Of a stretch of DNA of 64,000 nucleotides, positions 20,001 to 28,216 are shown piece by piece; positions within the stretch are counted from its first letter, which is position 1; each line of letters opens with the position of its first letter. Both the position numbers and the translations under genes were made by a program. This DNA is from Teredinibacter franksiae (GTDB taxonomy: Bacteria > Pseudomonadota > Gammaproteobacteria > Pseudomonadales > Cellvibrionaceae). The stretch is from positions 806,001 through 870,000 of the forward strand of contig NZ_JACJUV010000001.1 in NCBI RefSeq assembly GCF_014218805.1. The letters run 5' to 3'. Below the pieces are notes generated by a model. It had not been told where the DNA came from, did no database searches, and saw only the letters and a list, made by a program, of their open reading frames with translations.

Positions 20001-20358
20001 ACGTGAGCAGTTCCCACATGGGTACATTGGCATCGGGGAGTAACTCTGGAACTTCAATAGCGTCTACAGCGTTGTCGTTTTCCACCGAAGCTGATACCGG
20101 TAAGTTGTACTCACGACACTGGGTGTAGCTTTGATTGCCGTCCTGAGTTAATAAATAACCATTAGACGTAACGGCAACACCGCCGCTAACGCTAACCTGG
20201 TTGCCCTCCCTCAGAGGTTCAAGCCCACAAACAATGCCAATACCAAATAGCTTGTGTCGACTCTGCTGAACCTGCTCATTCAACCAAGCAGACATCTGAT
20301 TGAGATGTGCATTAGTAAGCACCTGGCCACTTTCAAATACGGGATAAAAAGTTTGCAT
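17080..20358 (-). CDS. Large eCIS-associated protein with one membrane segment and C-terminal PEGA-like domain
   Basis: A 1092-aa protein. Its N terminus (FYPVFESGQVLTNAHLNQM, then GIGIVCGLEP) resembles an uncharacterised family that recurs in eCIS clusters, notably in Bacteroidota. Residues about 554-578 form a strong single hydrophobic helix (VIFLLLLAVVFQLLLTLVYLL) followed by Arg residues. Residues 580-950 are helical and acidic. A Cys-containing strip FCLPTFCCDSDCSD precedes a C-terminal beta domain (about 990-1085) of the PEGA/carboxypeptidase-regulatory type with APGYVTQEQEV. No signal peptide is seen. It sits between the baseplate genes and the tape measure, the slot of the fibre gene in Afp. 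A membrane anchor or baseplate-peripheral role is inference. Confidence 0.7.
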   Translation of the reverse strand: MQTFYPVFESGQVLTNAHLNQMSAWLNEQVQQSRHKLFGIGIVCGLEPLREGNQVSVSGGVAVTSNGYLLTQDGNQSYTQCREYNLPVSASVENDNAVDAIEVPELLPDANVPMWELLTSEFEADAEGPSVQTLSASFLGDKVVMLLLEAKVQSLKNCDVNSCADKGARYQFTLRTLLVHENDARTLWQGETDASTELRPFDQNWQVLHNHLLPQAVEKLVVASGGLESLEQVHTKVQSIAASAWQRLRAQLQASFDVYGWILRERFPHETFPTDPWAGMETLFNTQPQNARDLFLNLHHYDLLQDVAASYNEFLEVAYEYNALCCPNPQRFPYHVFLGKAETEKVAQQPGNRTFASINFNVGAKPTAAELRHPFYPCPQMDGQKPLALRMQDLYYRTWLLLKRYRTNSLSTKALKILPSQVGGALSGKAIPYYLELNPADDLHRNWNPEFTRKGKLPLVPGYDVSSSNPHPLMRVPLEHDFYRVEGVSGKPLGQLIAELRLQKQQLGLSFAIEPVFIPVQAGNNQFSKASLLALLLKDRTLLRLFKCKLGDMDVIFLLLLAVVFQLLLTLVYLLARLRPSENQALSMVGPELKRFSVDESALRAAMEGNDVIALQLAADEMMQANNVGQFYLNQVRAGNLGALDLIDALDEDDDPNGAIAQVYQLSKKQASESLFERVRSVVGDDADDEQLQEVYHSARMMQQSEKLMAQVSVESIAQFEFDDFHAQIEELSSAHKELNQHANAQNNPEVQAVLTGVNSQMGLLGNLGKSALLTNMQEEFGKRIKNIFEEFIFDGYARKHPGLEHLCGVPKGGTLVLAYTHKTLLEKYTPPIEESEQAVAPALAAALANDDAKAFVTANAEIMLRAETILAEERVSPAVEARLASLVEASRNDRSAIMALSESVMANENVNVDKDVVGEMASENPQFALANNAFELLDVSKAADQDDPLNDMVVVADFCLPTFCCDSDCSDLELATAPNVPPEQAEAVSVSVSGKIVAAAAKGALEALVRKSRVPLVDATLSVLDRDNKAVKVRVTRGSFLFKVKPGVYNITASAPGYVTQEQEVQIGKTVLKDIVVTLDKSRGKGKTIRQ

Positions 20359-20467
20359 TTCCTTTCCAGCCTTAATTAATTATGCGTTTGGCATTTCTTT
20401 TTGGCGGCTACTAACGGTCTTTCCACAACTACTTACCGGCGCTACCCGAGGATTGCCCGATAGCGTT

Positions 20468-23400
20468 TTAAAACACACCAAGGTTGGTACTTCCCAGCCG
20501 CACAGGCGTGCCGCTATCATCATCTTCACAATCATGCAGTGTCGCAGTTGGGTAAATGCTTTTTAACTGTTCAAGTATTACCAACAACTGATTTTGAGCC
20601 GCTGCCAGCAGGTTGCTATTAAATTCTTCGTTACGCAGAGCTTGTAACCAGGTTTTCAACGCCTTCTCCACTTCAACCATCTGCAGATGATCAACCCAAC
20701 ATATTTTTAGGTGAACATGAGCCGGAGCTTGTTCGCGAATCAAATTCTCAAAAAAATTCCGAAAAGCAAGGTTTTGGAAACGTGTTGGCCAATAGGGCAA
20801 TACTACCGAAGCTCTAAAAGAATAAGGATCTTCATCGGTGCAAGCCCCATGATCCTGATTGATGCAGATGTCTGGTAACGTCGAACTAGCATTGCGAGGG
20901 CGCAATAAAATGTGTTCGATTAGATACATACCCTCACTATCACAGGCTTCGCTCAACAGTACTTGGAAATAACGTGCAACAACCTCTTCTATTGCGTGGA
21001 CGGCATCATTCGCGGTATCGAACATCACATCATGGATAAGCTCTACCCCACCAAAAACCAATGTAAAGAATACCGCCCCGGCACCGCCACTAGCATCAAT
21101 AGTATAATTTTTTGGGTTTTTAACCCCGGAAAAAACAGCCCGCGCCTTTGCTACAGCCTGCTGCCTCGTGGCAAATATTTCTTTCGACTTAAATAGAATG
21201 TTCTGCTCTGAGTCTTTTATCTCAACACGGTAATCCCTTCCGTATTCTCGTGTATCGAAAATAATGTTCAATGGATGTTGAGGTAAACTTTCATCTGCAA
21301 GCGTTTCTTCACTTGCCTCCAATAACACTTCACCAATGCGCGTACGCACTTTATCAATATCGACGTTTAACGCATTTTCCTGGCTGTAGCGTTTATCGTG
21401 CTCCAATGACAATTCACCGACTACTATCCGCCAGATAGATTTGTCTTCGTCATTAACGTCGACAACAAAAGCGCTTTCCTCTGAAATTGACGGATATAGT
21501 AGTCGTGCAGTGTCCATTGCGAGCTCCCGGCTGGAAAAAAGCTCTACCGACTTAAATAACAGCCTGTTCGCGGCATCCTTGATTTCAACACGGTAGTCAT
21601 CACCCACTCGGCGGGTATCCATAAGCGTACTAAAAAAAGCGGTGCAAGATAGGTTCCGGCGACTGTAGTCATCAAAGCCGGCTAGGCGGCCTGCTCGCTT
21701 TTCTAACCCTGAAACATTATGACTATTCCATACCTCACCCGGCGAGTCTGGCTTGTAATTAAACGCCTTATTTCGTTCCCGACTAAGTACGGGCTGCTGC
21801 CGCAAAAAATCAATTTTGTCGGCCATGAGTTCCTCAGATGTTTTTAAAGATCGCCCTCCTTGCTGCATCATTAACATGACATAGTCAGTGAATTTTTCTG
21901 AAAACCTTGCCAACAAATGATCCAATAAACGATGACGACGCTCAAAAAAAGCTTCTCTATCTTCACGTAAACTTGCGCGCTCCGCAGCATTCGAAAATAG
22001 CGCAGCATCCTGATAAAATTCATCCGCAAAAGTACCGCGCGAAGGCGCGATACCCGTGAGAAACTGACTGAAATAACTTTGCCCTAGATCCGACTCTATA
22101 GAATAAAGCTGTGGCAAATGAGCGAGCTGAGCAAGATAGTCGGCCAGTACCTGCTCAAAGACCATCAAATAACCCTTAAATTGGCGAGCTTGTGTTACCC
22201 GCTGGTGGTCGGCACTGGCTTCCAAGCCCGCCTCACCAATTTGGTAAGTCTGTGGAAAATCGTGCTGTACCGGGTAATGGCTCAGCGTGTTCCGGTAACG
22301 ACCGGCGGGCACCGTCAGGCTTTCTTCAAGATTGCCATAGGCCTGCTTGCTAGCCAGCGCCCGCAAATGCCGCAGAGTAGCTTCGAACTCATCGGTTCTG
22401 GCAACAAAAGGCACTCCCTGCTTAAAAAATAGAATATTGGAGTTAGCAATGCTGAGTACAGGCTGGTGGCCGCTACTAACAGCAAGGCACCAGGGCTGAG
22501 CATCACCCATTGGCTGCCCAGCAGCGGAATATTTGCGTAAAGAAAGCGATTTAATATTTACAACATGCTCAATATCCATTAGCTCATTAATGATATCTGA
22601 GCTATGAATTATTGACCGTAACTCGGCCGCCTGTAAGTCTTCATCTAATATGAAACCGGGCTTATCAAAAACACGATCGCCATCGTGAATCAATTCATGA
22701 TTTATGTACGGCCCGTTAAAAATGGTTTCTGCGGCTAAGCCTTTACTCAATAATTCACTCAACGCGTAAAAGGGTACGGGTGGATTCAGGTATTGCTCAA
22801 TGGCAAAATACACCTGCGCTTGCACCTCCTCCAAATCGGCTTCTGGGCTGACCTCAATATCACTGCATACCGCCACATAGTCTGCAGCAACCGTTACTAC
22901 AGCAGCAAAATCTTCACAAAGGTTGCGATTGTCCTGTAGCACAGCAACCGCTTTTCCTGTCCGCCGCTGAATCTCAGCCTGTTTGGCGGCGAAAGCTAAA
23001 AGAGGTGAGAACGAGGGCGAAGACAGCATTGCAACCCAATCGCTCTCGGCTATTTCTAGCGAGCCTAATTCTGCGAGTTGTACAACAACTTCAGGAAAGA
23101 TCTCCTCCTCATAGGTAACACGAATATTGGCCGAGCGATTGGTGAATTGCTGTACCTCAATCGTCAAATCATTTAGTAGGTTATCAATGCTCCCCAGCCT
23201 GCCCCAGGCATTACTGTTAGAAACAGTATTTTCAGCGAACAACACTTGCCCTCGCTTACCTGAGAAACTGCCACCACGAAAATTTAGCGGCAACGCGGTT
23301 TCATTCATACTGCCCCACTCAACGTGTGGCTCAAACTCCAACCATACGTCGTACAAACCGGTCACTATAATCGGTATATTGCTACCGCTTTCTGCATTAA

Positions 23401-23836
23401 GCGTAGAGAAACTTAATGATCCAGCTAATGTGTCGACATAAACAGGTACTTCTGAACTAGGTGCTTCCAATCGCGGTTGCAACCAGGCGTTGCGAATGCC
23501 TTCTATTTTAAGTAGTAATTTTCGGTAGTCGAGAGGCGTTAATGGAGTGCTGGTTAATACATCTTGAGCGGGAAAAAAACTGGATTTTTCTGGTTCAGAA
23601 ATAAACCCTGTTTGCCCGCTAAGGAGATCTGCGGTAGGGAATTCTGTACGATAGCCCAAATCTGTGATGGCATAGCACAAAAGCTCAAGGGTAGTAATGC
23701 CGGGGTCATGAAGGTTGTGATCTGTCCACAATGCACCGCTTAACTGACGGATAGTTTCTATACCCTGTTCACGCAGGGTGTCGAAATTTTGTGCGGTGTT
23801 TAAAACCTTGTTTCGCACCAGGGTTTGCCCACTCAT
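20468..23836 (-). CDS. Second large baseplate protein (Afp12-like)
   Basis: A 1122-aa protein whose start overlaps the preceding baseplate J stop by 4 nt (ATGA). The N terminus has ALWTDHNLHDPGITTLELL and AITDLGYRTEF, a signature of the large second baseplate component found next to gpJ-like proteins in eCIS clusters. The C terminus (FFENLIREQAPAHVHLKICW) is also typical. Two similar blocks, DTRRVGDDYRVEIKDAANRL and DTREYGRDYRVEIKDSEQNI, each followed by LFKS, show an internal duplication near residues 745 and 870. It probably forms the baseplate wedge with its neighbour. There is a 109-nt gap before the next gene, without a recognisable hairpin. Confidence 0.82.
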   Translation of the reverse strand: MSGQTLVRNKVLNTAQNFDTLREQGIETIRQLSGALWTDHNLHDPGITTLELLCYAITDLGYRTEFPTADLLSGQTGFISEPEKSSFFPAQDVLTSTPLTPLDYRKLLLKIEGIRNAWLQPRLEAPSSEVPVYVDTLAGSLSFSTLNAESGSNIPIIVTGLYDVWLEFEPHVEWGSMNETALPLNFRGGSFSGKRGQVLFAENTVSNSNAWGRLGSIDNLLNDLTIEVQQFTNRSANIRVTYEEEIFPEVVVQLAELGSLEIAESDWVAMLSSPSFSPLLAFAAKQAEIQRRTGKAVAVLQDNRNLCEDFAAVVTVAADYVAVCSDIEVSPEADLEEVQAQVYFAIEQYLNPPVPFYALSELLSKGLAAETIFNGPYINHELIHDGDRVFDKPGFILDEDLQAAELRSIIHSSDIINELMDIEHVVNIKSLSLRKYSAAGQPMGDAQPWCLAVSSGHQPVLSIANSNILFFKQGVPFVARTDEFEATLRHLRALASKQAYGNLEESLTVPAGRYRNTLSHYPVQHDFPQTYQIGEAGLEASADHQRVTQARQFKGYLMVFEQVLADYLAQLAHLPQLYSIESDLGQSYFSQFLTGIAPSRGTFADEFYQDAALFSNAAERASLREDREAFFERRHRLLDHLLARFSEKFTDYVMLMMQQGGRSLKTSEELMADKIDFLRQQPVLSRERNKAFNYKPDSPGEVWNSHNVSGLEKRAGRLAGFDDYSRRNLSCTAFFSTLMDTRRVGDDYRVEIKDAANRLLFKSVELFSSRELAMDTARLLYPSISEESAFVVDVNDEDKSIWRIVVGELSLEHDKRYSQENALNVDIDKVRTRIGEVLLEASEETLADESLPQHPLNIIFDTREYGRDYRVEIKDSEQNILFKSKEIFATRQQAVAKARAVFSGVKNPKNYTIDASGGAGAVFFTLVFGGVELIHDVMFDTANDAVHAIEEVVARYFQVLLSEACDSEGMYLIEHILLRPRNASSTLPDICINQDHGACTDEDPYSFRASVVLPYWPTRFQNLAFRNFFENLIREQAPAHVHLKICWVDHLQMVEVEKALKTWLQALRNEEFNSNLLAAAQNQLLVILEQLKSIYPTATLHDCEDDDSGTPVRLGSTNLGVF

Positions 23837-26800
23837 GCCACCACCTCGGAAATTTCAACAATATCGTGCTGCGCATATGAGACCAAAATCGAACCCGCCG
23901 TAGATGTTCTAATAACGTCGGTATCCTGCCGCTTCCAGCCTTCGCTTGTATCTTCAATGTCGCGACGGTGGAACATTTCCACATCTTTAATAAAGTTAAC
24001 GTAAGGTCGTTCTTCTATAAAATTGACAAGCGTCGATTTATACCAACTTCCGTTAAAATCTAATTCGGCATTGTGGTTGTAAGCCCAAGGCATCAGGTAT
24101 TGATTAATCTCGCTGTTCAGCAACTTTAAATAATATCCGGTATCGAGAATGTGTACATGAAACGCCACCCAAAACTTAAGCTGCACCTCTTCTATTTTTG
24201 GGTTTTGTACTTCCAAACGCACAAATGGAGAAATACGTGCACGTAAAAAGGTGTTGATATCGGCCAACGTTTTGGTTGTTGTGTAGGGCCGATGAGGGTC
24301 GCTCGCAGAGTCGGCCTCTAACTTAGGAATAGGGATAACCAGCACCGCACCCGGGTGTAAGCCGTTTTCTGCTAGCACGCGTTTGTTTCCATCACGACAC
24401 AAAGCGGTATGATTTAAACAACGCACTTTATAAACCTGCGGAAACCGTTGCAAAATCAGGTGTTCATAATCCCAAATTGTTACGGCCCTGTCTTTATGCC
24501 GTAATCGCTCACTCACGCGTAAATTAAAGGTGCTGTTATCTTCTTCTGGTTTACCGTCAACTGAAGGTAATGGTTGCGAGATACTTTTTATGGCTGTATC
24601 AGGTGTAACCAGGCGTGATATGGCATTTACGGGCAGTGGCGTAGCAAGCATATTATTAGCGTTATTATTATCTACCCAGCTAACCGATACACCCTGAGTA
24701 TAAATACCCGTAAGCTTCGCTACTGCATCCGCATCGCTTGCAACAGAAAGCTTTAACCAATGAAGACCCGTGGGCAAAATAGCGTGTCGGGTGTCGGCGT
24801 CTATAGGCAACTCAAACGCAATGATACCGGAGCCCGCGAGAGCCGCGCTGCTATCGGCGATGTTCACTGTCGGGACCTCAATCCAGCTGTCGCCAGAAAG
24901 ATAGTGCCACTGAAGGCTAGCCGGGTTTTTAAGCGGGTTTGCACTGCCCTCCACGGCCGAAAACAGCAACGATATTGATTGCGGAGGCTCAGCATTTTCC
25001 AAGCCAACATACAACTCTGCCTTCTCGTTAAGTGGGGGAAGAATACTATTATTAGTGGCAGCCGTTGCTAACGCGCCAAAGGGGTAATGATGAATAAATT
25101 GGCTAGGCCTGCCACTTTGGGTTTTATAGTTAAGGGTTAGCTCTGAAATAACCGGCGTATAAGGCTCTTTCGGAATGCCATTGTCATAATTCACCGAAGC
25201 ATCTTGCGCAATTCCCGTTACTCCCGGTGCTTTTGCCATTACCGATAACGCATACTCCTTGGCGTATTGACGGTGGCCTAGTGCGTCCAGTAACTTAAAG
25301 CGCACAAACCCGGTTGAGCTAGAGGCCTTGCGTTGCTCGTCTAAGCTATCGAATGGCGTACTGGCGTTATCCACGGGAAGACTAATGCCAGCCCCCAGCA
25401 GCCCCAGGTTGACCAGCAATGTGTAGAATTCGTCATCTTCAAATAGCGAATCGAGTGTTTTTCCTGCAAGCAGAAGAAACAAAAGTGCAATTCCCAATAG
25501 CCCGTGAGCCTCTTCGTCCGTGGCGTGTACAAAAAAGGGAACCCGGTTCGCCTCCGTCTTCTTTTCCCATTTACCTTTTGTGAGCCACTCCACTTCGGTC
25601 CGGACAAAATATGCGAATTGCTCGCGACTGTAATGGGAGGTCCAACCGAACTTTTCCTGCCATTTTGGACGAAGCTCGATTGTTAATAGGGGCTTACTGA
25701 ACAGTTCTTTGCCACCGACAATAAAATGATTGTTTTCTTTCGGTATAGGGCCAAAGGGCATAAATGGTTTTGCCGGGTCTAATGGACCATTATCATTACT
25801 TAGGCTGTAATTTCGACTGCTCCGAACTTCGGTTACCAATAAGCACTCGACAAATCGAAAATTTAACCACTCCTTAAAATTGCCGGCCTCTGGCTTTAAC
25901 CATACGCGCAAAAGGGGAAGCGACGCATTAAAAGTGTAACCATGAATATCGGCACTATAGGGCGTTACGGCAGGCTGCCCACCATTCAGTGTTATGGTAA
26001 GCACCAAACTATTTCCAGATCGCGCAACGGTCAGCTGATTACTATCAAGCTGCAGCCATTCCTCTTCTGTAGTGAGGGCCGCAGCCAGACAATTCTGTAT
26101 TCGTGTAGGAAAACCGGTCACCCCAGCAAAGCTAAGCGTGATGATTCTGTCACCATCCGACAGGCGCAATTTTTCGTCAGCGACGGCAAAACCCAGCGCT
26201 GCCAGGCTATTACTGTGAACAGGGCCAAAGGGCAACCAGGAGGGATCGTGCTTATCAAGCTTTTCGCCTTGACCATCGCTACTGTTGGTCACATCAGCTG
26301 TATATGCGCTGCTCTCGGTAGCAAGTTCATGATGATAAAAACTTTTTAACTGTGCAATTTTCGCTTGGTTAAAAACGGTATCATTTTCTAGCTCGTATAT
26401 ACGTTTCGTTCCATTATCATCTTTACCTGCATCAAAACGAGTACCGGCCTGCAATAGATATTCATTATGCTGACGCGCCAACTCCACTACCAGCGCTATG
26501 CGATCACCCTGTTTTGGCTGGTTTTTTAACTGAAGTACATCACGGTAATAGAATTCAAGATGACGGTCGGTAAACTGATTCAGTAATTGCTGTGGGTGGC
26601 GGTAGAGTTTTAGGAAAGTTAACCAAAGCCCATAAGAAGGCTCATGGTCATTACGCTGTAGAGATTCTTCCAACGCCGTACTGGCGATATCGATTACGAA
26701 CTGTGTGGCACTTAAAAGATGTTCGACCGTGTTAATCAGTAAATTATAATTAAGCGCATCTTCGATTTGCTCTGCCACATTACTCGAAGCTTCAAAGGGC

Positions 26801-27504
26801 GCTGTATTGGCAGCCGTACTCACCAAAACGCCTGCATCCAAGCCGTCGAATTGATCAAATACTTGCTCCAACATCTGGGTACACGTTAATGCGGTTAACC
26901 GTTGTTGTATTTTTTCGGGGATAAGCGGTTGATCAAGGCCACTACTGGCATCCAAGTTTAGCAGCGTAGTATCAATTGCCGTATCGCCATAACCCGCCAG
27001 CTCCTGAATAGCCCCTAGATAGAAACTCAGTAATTGCCCCAACTCGCCTTCCAACTCCCTTGCCGCCCATTGCTCCATTTGGCGTAATAACGGTTCCCCA
27101 GGCGTAATGCGTTCTTTGCTGGTACTAATCTCGGTGAGCAACAGTAACGGAAGCTGCAGTAAAAGCGCAAAGTGCTCACGTAATAATTGTTCATCGGAGG
27201 CGCTTTTTAAATAATTTATCAGCTCGTCTTTAAAAGCTACAAATGGTTTTAACGGCGAGCTGGCAAGTGTTGCCAAATTAACGCTAATGTCTTGCTCAAA
27301 GAACGGCTGCCAATTGGCTTCTACGGGCGCACCCTCACCGTAAAATTTAATATTGGCCATGTAACGCCGGGCGAATAAAATAAAATCAGCTAGGCTCCGC
27401 TCATCGGCAACGAAATAGTCCGTTGCCAGGGCAGGAAGCTGGCGAGAGCTACGGTCTGTGCCACTACGCACCAACGGGTTTTTACGCTGACAGGGGTGGC
27501 TCAT
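23833..27504 (-). CDS. Baseplate J-like wedge protein (Afp11-like)
   Basis: A 1223-aa protein with a baseplate J/gp47-like C-terminal part: LRVSERLRHKDRAVTIWDYE and LILQRFPQVYKVRC at about residues 995-1030, then a conserved region with PYTTTKTLADINTFLRARIS and FVRLEVQNPKIEEVQLKFWV. The larger N-terminal portion (about 1-950) is an expansion relative to phage gpJ and contains beta-rich, lectin-like stretches. Baseplate J proteins build the wedges that link spike, tube and sheath. It overlaps both neighbours by 4 nt (27501-27504 and 23833-23836), so its translation is coupled with gp25 and with the second baseplate gene. Confidence 0.9.
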   Translation of the reverse strand: MSHPCQRKNPLVRSGTDRSSRQLPALATDYFVADERSLADFILFARRYMANIKFYGEGAPVEANWQPFFEQDISVNLATLASSPLKPFVAFKDELINYLKSASDEQLLREHFALLLQLPLLLLTEISTSKERITPGEPLLRQMEQWAARELEGELGQLLSFYLGAIQELAGYGDTAIDTTLLNLDASSGLDQPLIPEKIQQRLTALTCTQMLEQVFDQFDGLDAGVLVSTAANTAPFEASSNVAEQIEDALNYNLLINTVEHLLSATQFVIDIASTALEESLQRNDHEPSYGLWLTFLKLYRHPQQLLNQFTDRHLEFYYRDVLQLKNQPKQGDRIALVVELARQHNEYLLQAGTRFDAGKDDNGTKRIYELENDTVFNQAKIAQLKSFYHHELATESSAYTADVTNSSDGQGEKLDKHDPSWLPFGPVHSNSLAALGFAVADEKLRLSDGDRIITLSFAGVTGFPTRIQNCLAAALTTEEEWLQLDSNQLTVARSGNSLVLTITLNGGQPAVTPYSADIHGYTFNASLPLLRVWLKPEAGNFKEWLNFRFVECLLVTEVRSSRNYSLSNDNGPLDPAKPFMPFGPIPKENNHFIVGGKELFSKPLLTIELRPKWQEKFGWTSHYSREQFAYFVRTEVEWLTKGKWEKKTEANRVPFFVHATDEEAHGLLGIALLFLLLAGKTLDSLFEDDEFYTLLVNLGLLGAGISLPVDNASTPFDSLDEQRKASSSTGFVRFKLLDALGHRQYAKEYALSVMAKAPGVTGIAQDASVNYDNGIPKEPYTPVISELTLNYKTQSGRPSQFIHHYPFGALATAATNNSILPPLNEKAELYVGLENAEPPQSISLLFSAVEGSANPLKNPASLQWHYLSGDSWIEVPTVNIADSSAALAGSGIIAFELPIDADTRHAILPTGLHWLKLSVASDADAVAKLTGIYTQGVSVSWVDNNNANNMLATPLPVNAISRLVTPDTAIKSISQPLPSVDGKPEEDNSTFNLRVSERLRHKDRAVTIWDYEHLILQRFPQVYKVRCLNHTALCRDGNKRVLAENGLHPGAVLVIPIPKLEADSASDPHRPYTTTKTLADINTFLRARISPFVRLEVQNPKIEEVQLKFWVAFHVHILDTGYYLKLLNSEINQYLMPWAYNHNAELDFNGSWYKSTLVNFIEERPYVNFIKDVEMFHRRDIEDTSEGWKRQDTDVIRTSTAGSILVSYAQHDIVEISEVVA

Positions 27505-27908
27505 ATTCCGCTCCCCTCATTAAGGTAAAACGGGTGCACAAAGTTATAGCGTGAGTTGGTGCCACGAACGGTGTATTCAATCTGTATACGCAACGTACCC
27601 AACTCAGAGGTGGTATCAAACGTTATTGGTTCGGCATCTATTCTGGGTTCGTGATAAAGAATAGCGGTTTCGAGCATGTTGCGAATATACGCAAGGTTAC
27701 CGGTATTTAATGAATCGAACACCATGCTGTGCAAGCTGCACCCGAATTTGGGTTGCATAACTCGCTCCCCGAGCGCCGTATTAAAAATAATATGCAGGCT
27801 ATTATTAATATCTTCATGCCCGGTAGTCATTTTTATACCATGGCTTGTACCGTCGAACTCCGGTGGAAAGCTCCAGCCTCGGCCGATAATATCATCCTGT
27901 AGTGCCAT
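27501..27908 (-). CDS. GPW/gp25-family baseplate protein (Afp9-like)
   Basis: A 135-aa protein of the T4 gp25 family, a baseplate component near the sheath initiation site. The motifs GRGWSFPPEF, SLHIIFNTALGERVMQPKFG, ETAILYHEPRI and LRIQIEYTVRGT are characteristic. The frame stays open to 28052, but the upstream part lies over the PAAR gene and has no family match. The ATG at 27906-27908, 2 nt after the PAAR stop and behind GGAGG, is the better start. It overlaps the following baseplate J gene by 4 nt. Confidence 0.94.
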   Translation of the reverse strand: MALQDDIIGRGWSFPPEFDGTSHGIKMTTGHEDINNSLHIIFNTALGERVMQPKFGCSLHSMVFDSLNTGNLAYIRNMLETAILYHEPRIDAEPITFDTTSELGTLRIQIEYTVRGTNSRYNFVHPFYLNEGSGI

Positions 27909-27910
27909 GC

Positions 27911-28204
27911 CTAGCCTCCAATGAGTACCGTTGGTTCTCCGACAACAATAGTGCCGCCATGGGCGGTTGAATCTCCCATTCGCGCTGCAGGCATTCCACC
28001 AATTAACACCGTTGACGAACCCGCAACAATGGAATCCGTTGGGCCAGAGCACAAAGCACTATCGCCAACACGGGCTGCGGGCATGCCCGCAATAAGTACT
28101 GTCGGCTCCCCAGCGGGAAGAATGGGGCCGCCAACGTGGGGCACCGGCCCAGGGCTCGTCATTGGGCATACATGCATATCGTTCACTCGTGCAGCGGGAG
28201 GCAT
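27911..28204 (-). CDS. PAAR-domain spike tip protein (Afp10-like)
   Basis: A 97-aa PAAR protein that caps the spike and sharpens it for membrane puncture. The repeats MPAARVGDSALC and MPAARMGDSTAHGG give the His/Cys metal-binding pattern and cone-forming strands of the family; N-terminal MPPAARVNDMHVCPM is also typical. There is no extended C-terminal toxin domain, so it is a bare tip. It lies between the VgrG-like spike gene (12 nt) and gp25 (2 nt). Confidence 0.95.
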   Translation of the reverse strand: MPPAARVNDMHVCPMTSPGPVPHVGGPILPAGEPTVLIAGMPAARVGDSALCSGPTDSIVAGSSTVLIGGMPAARMGDSTAHGGTIVVGEPTVLIGG

Positions 28205-28216
28205 TTTCTAACCTTA

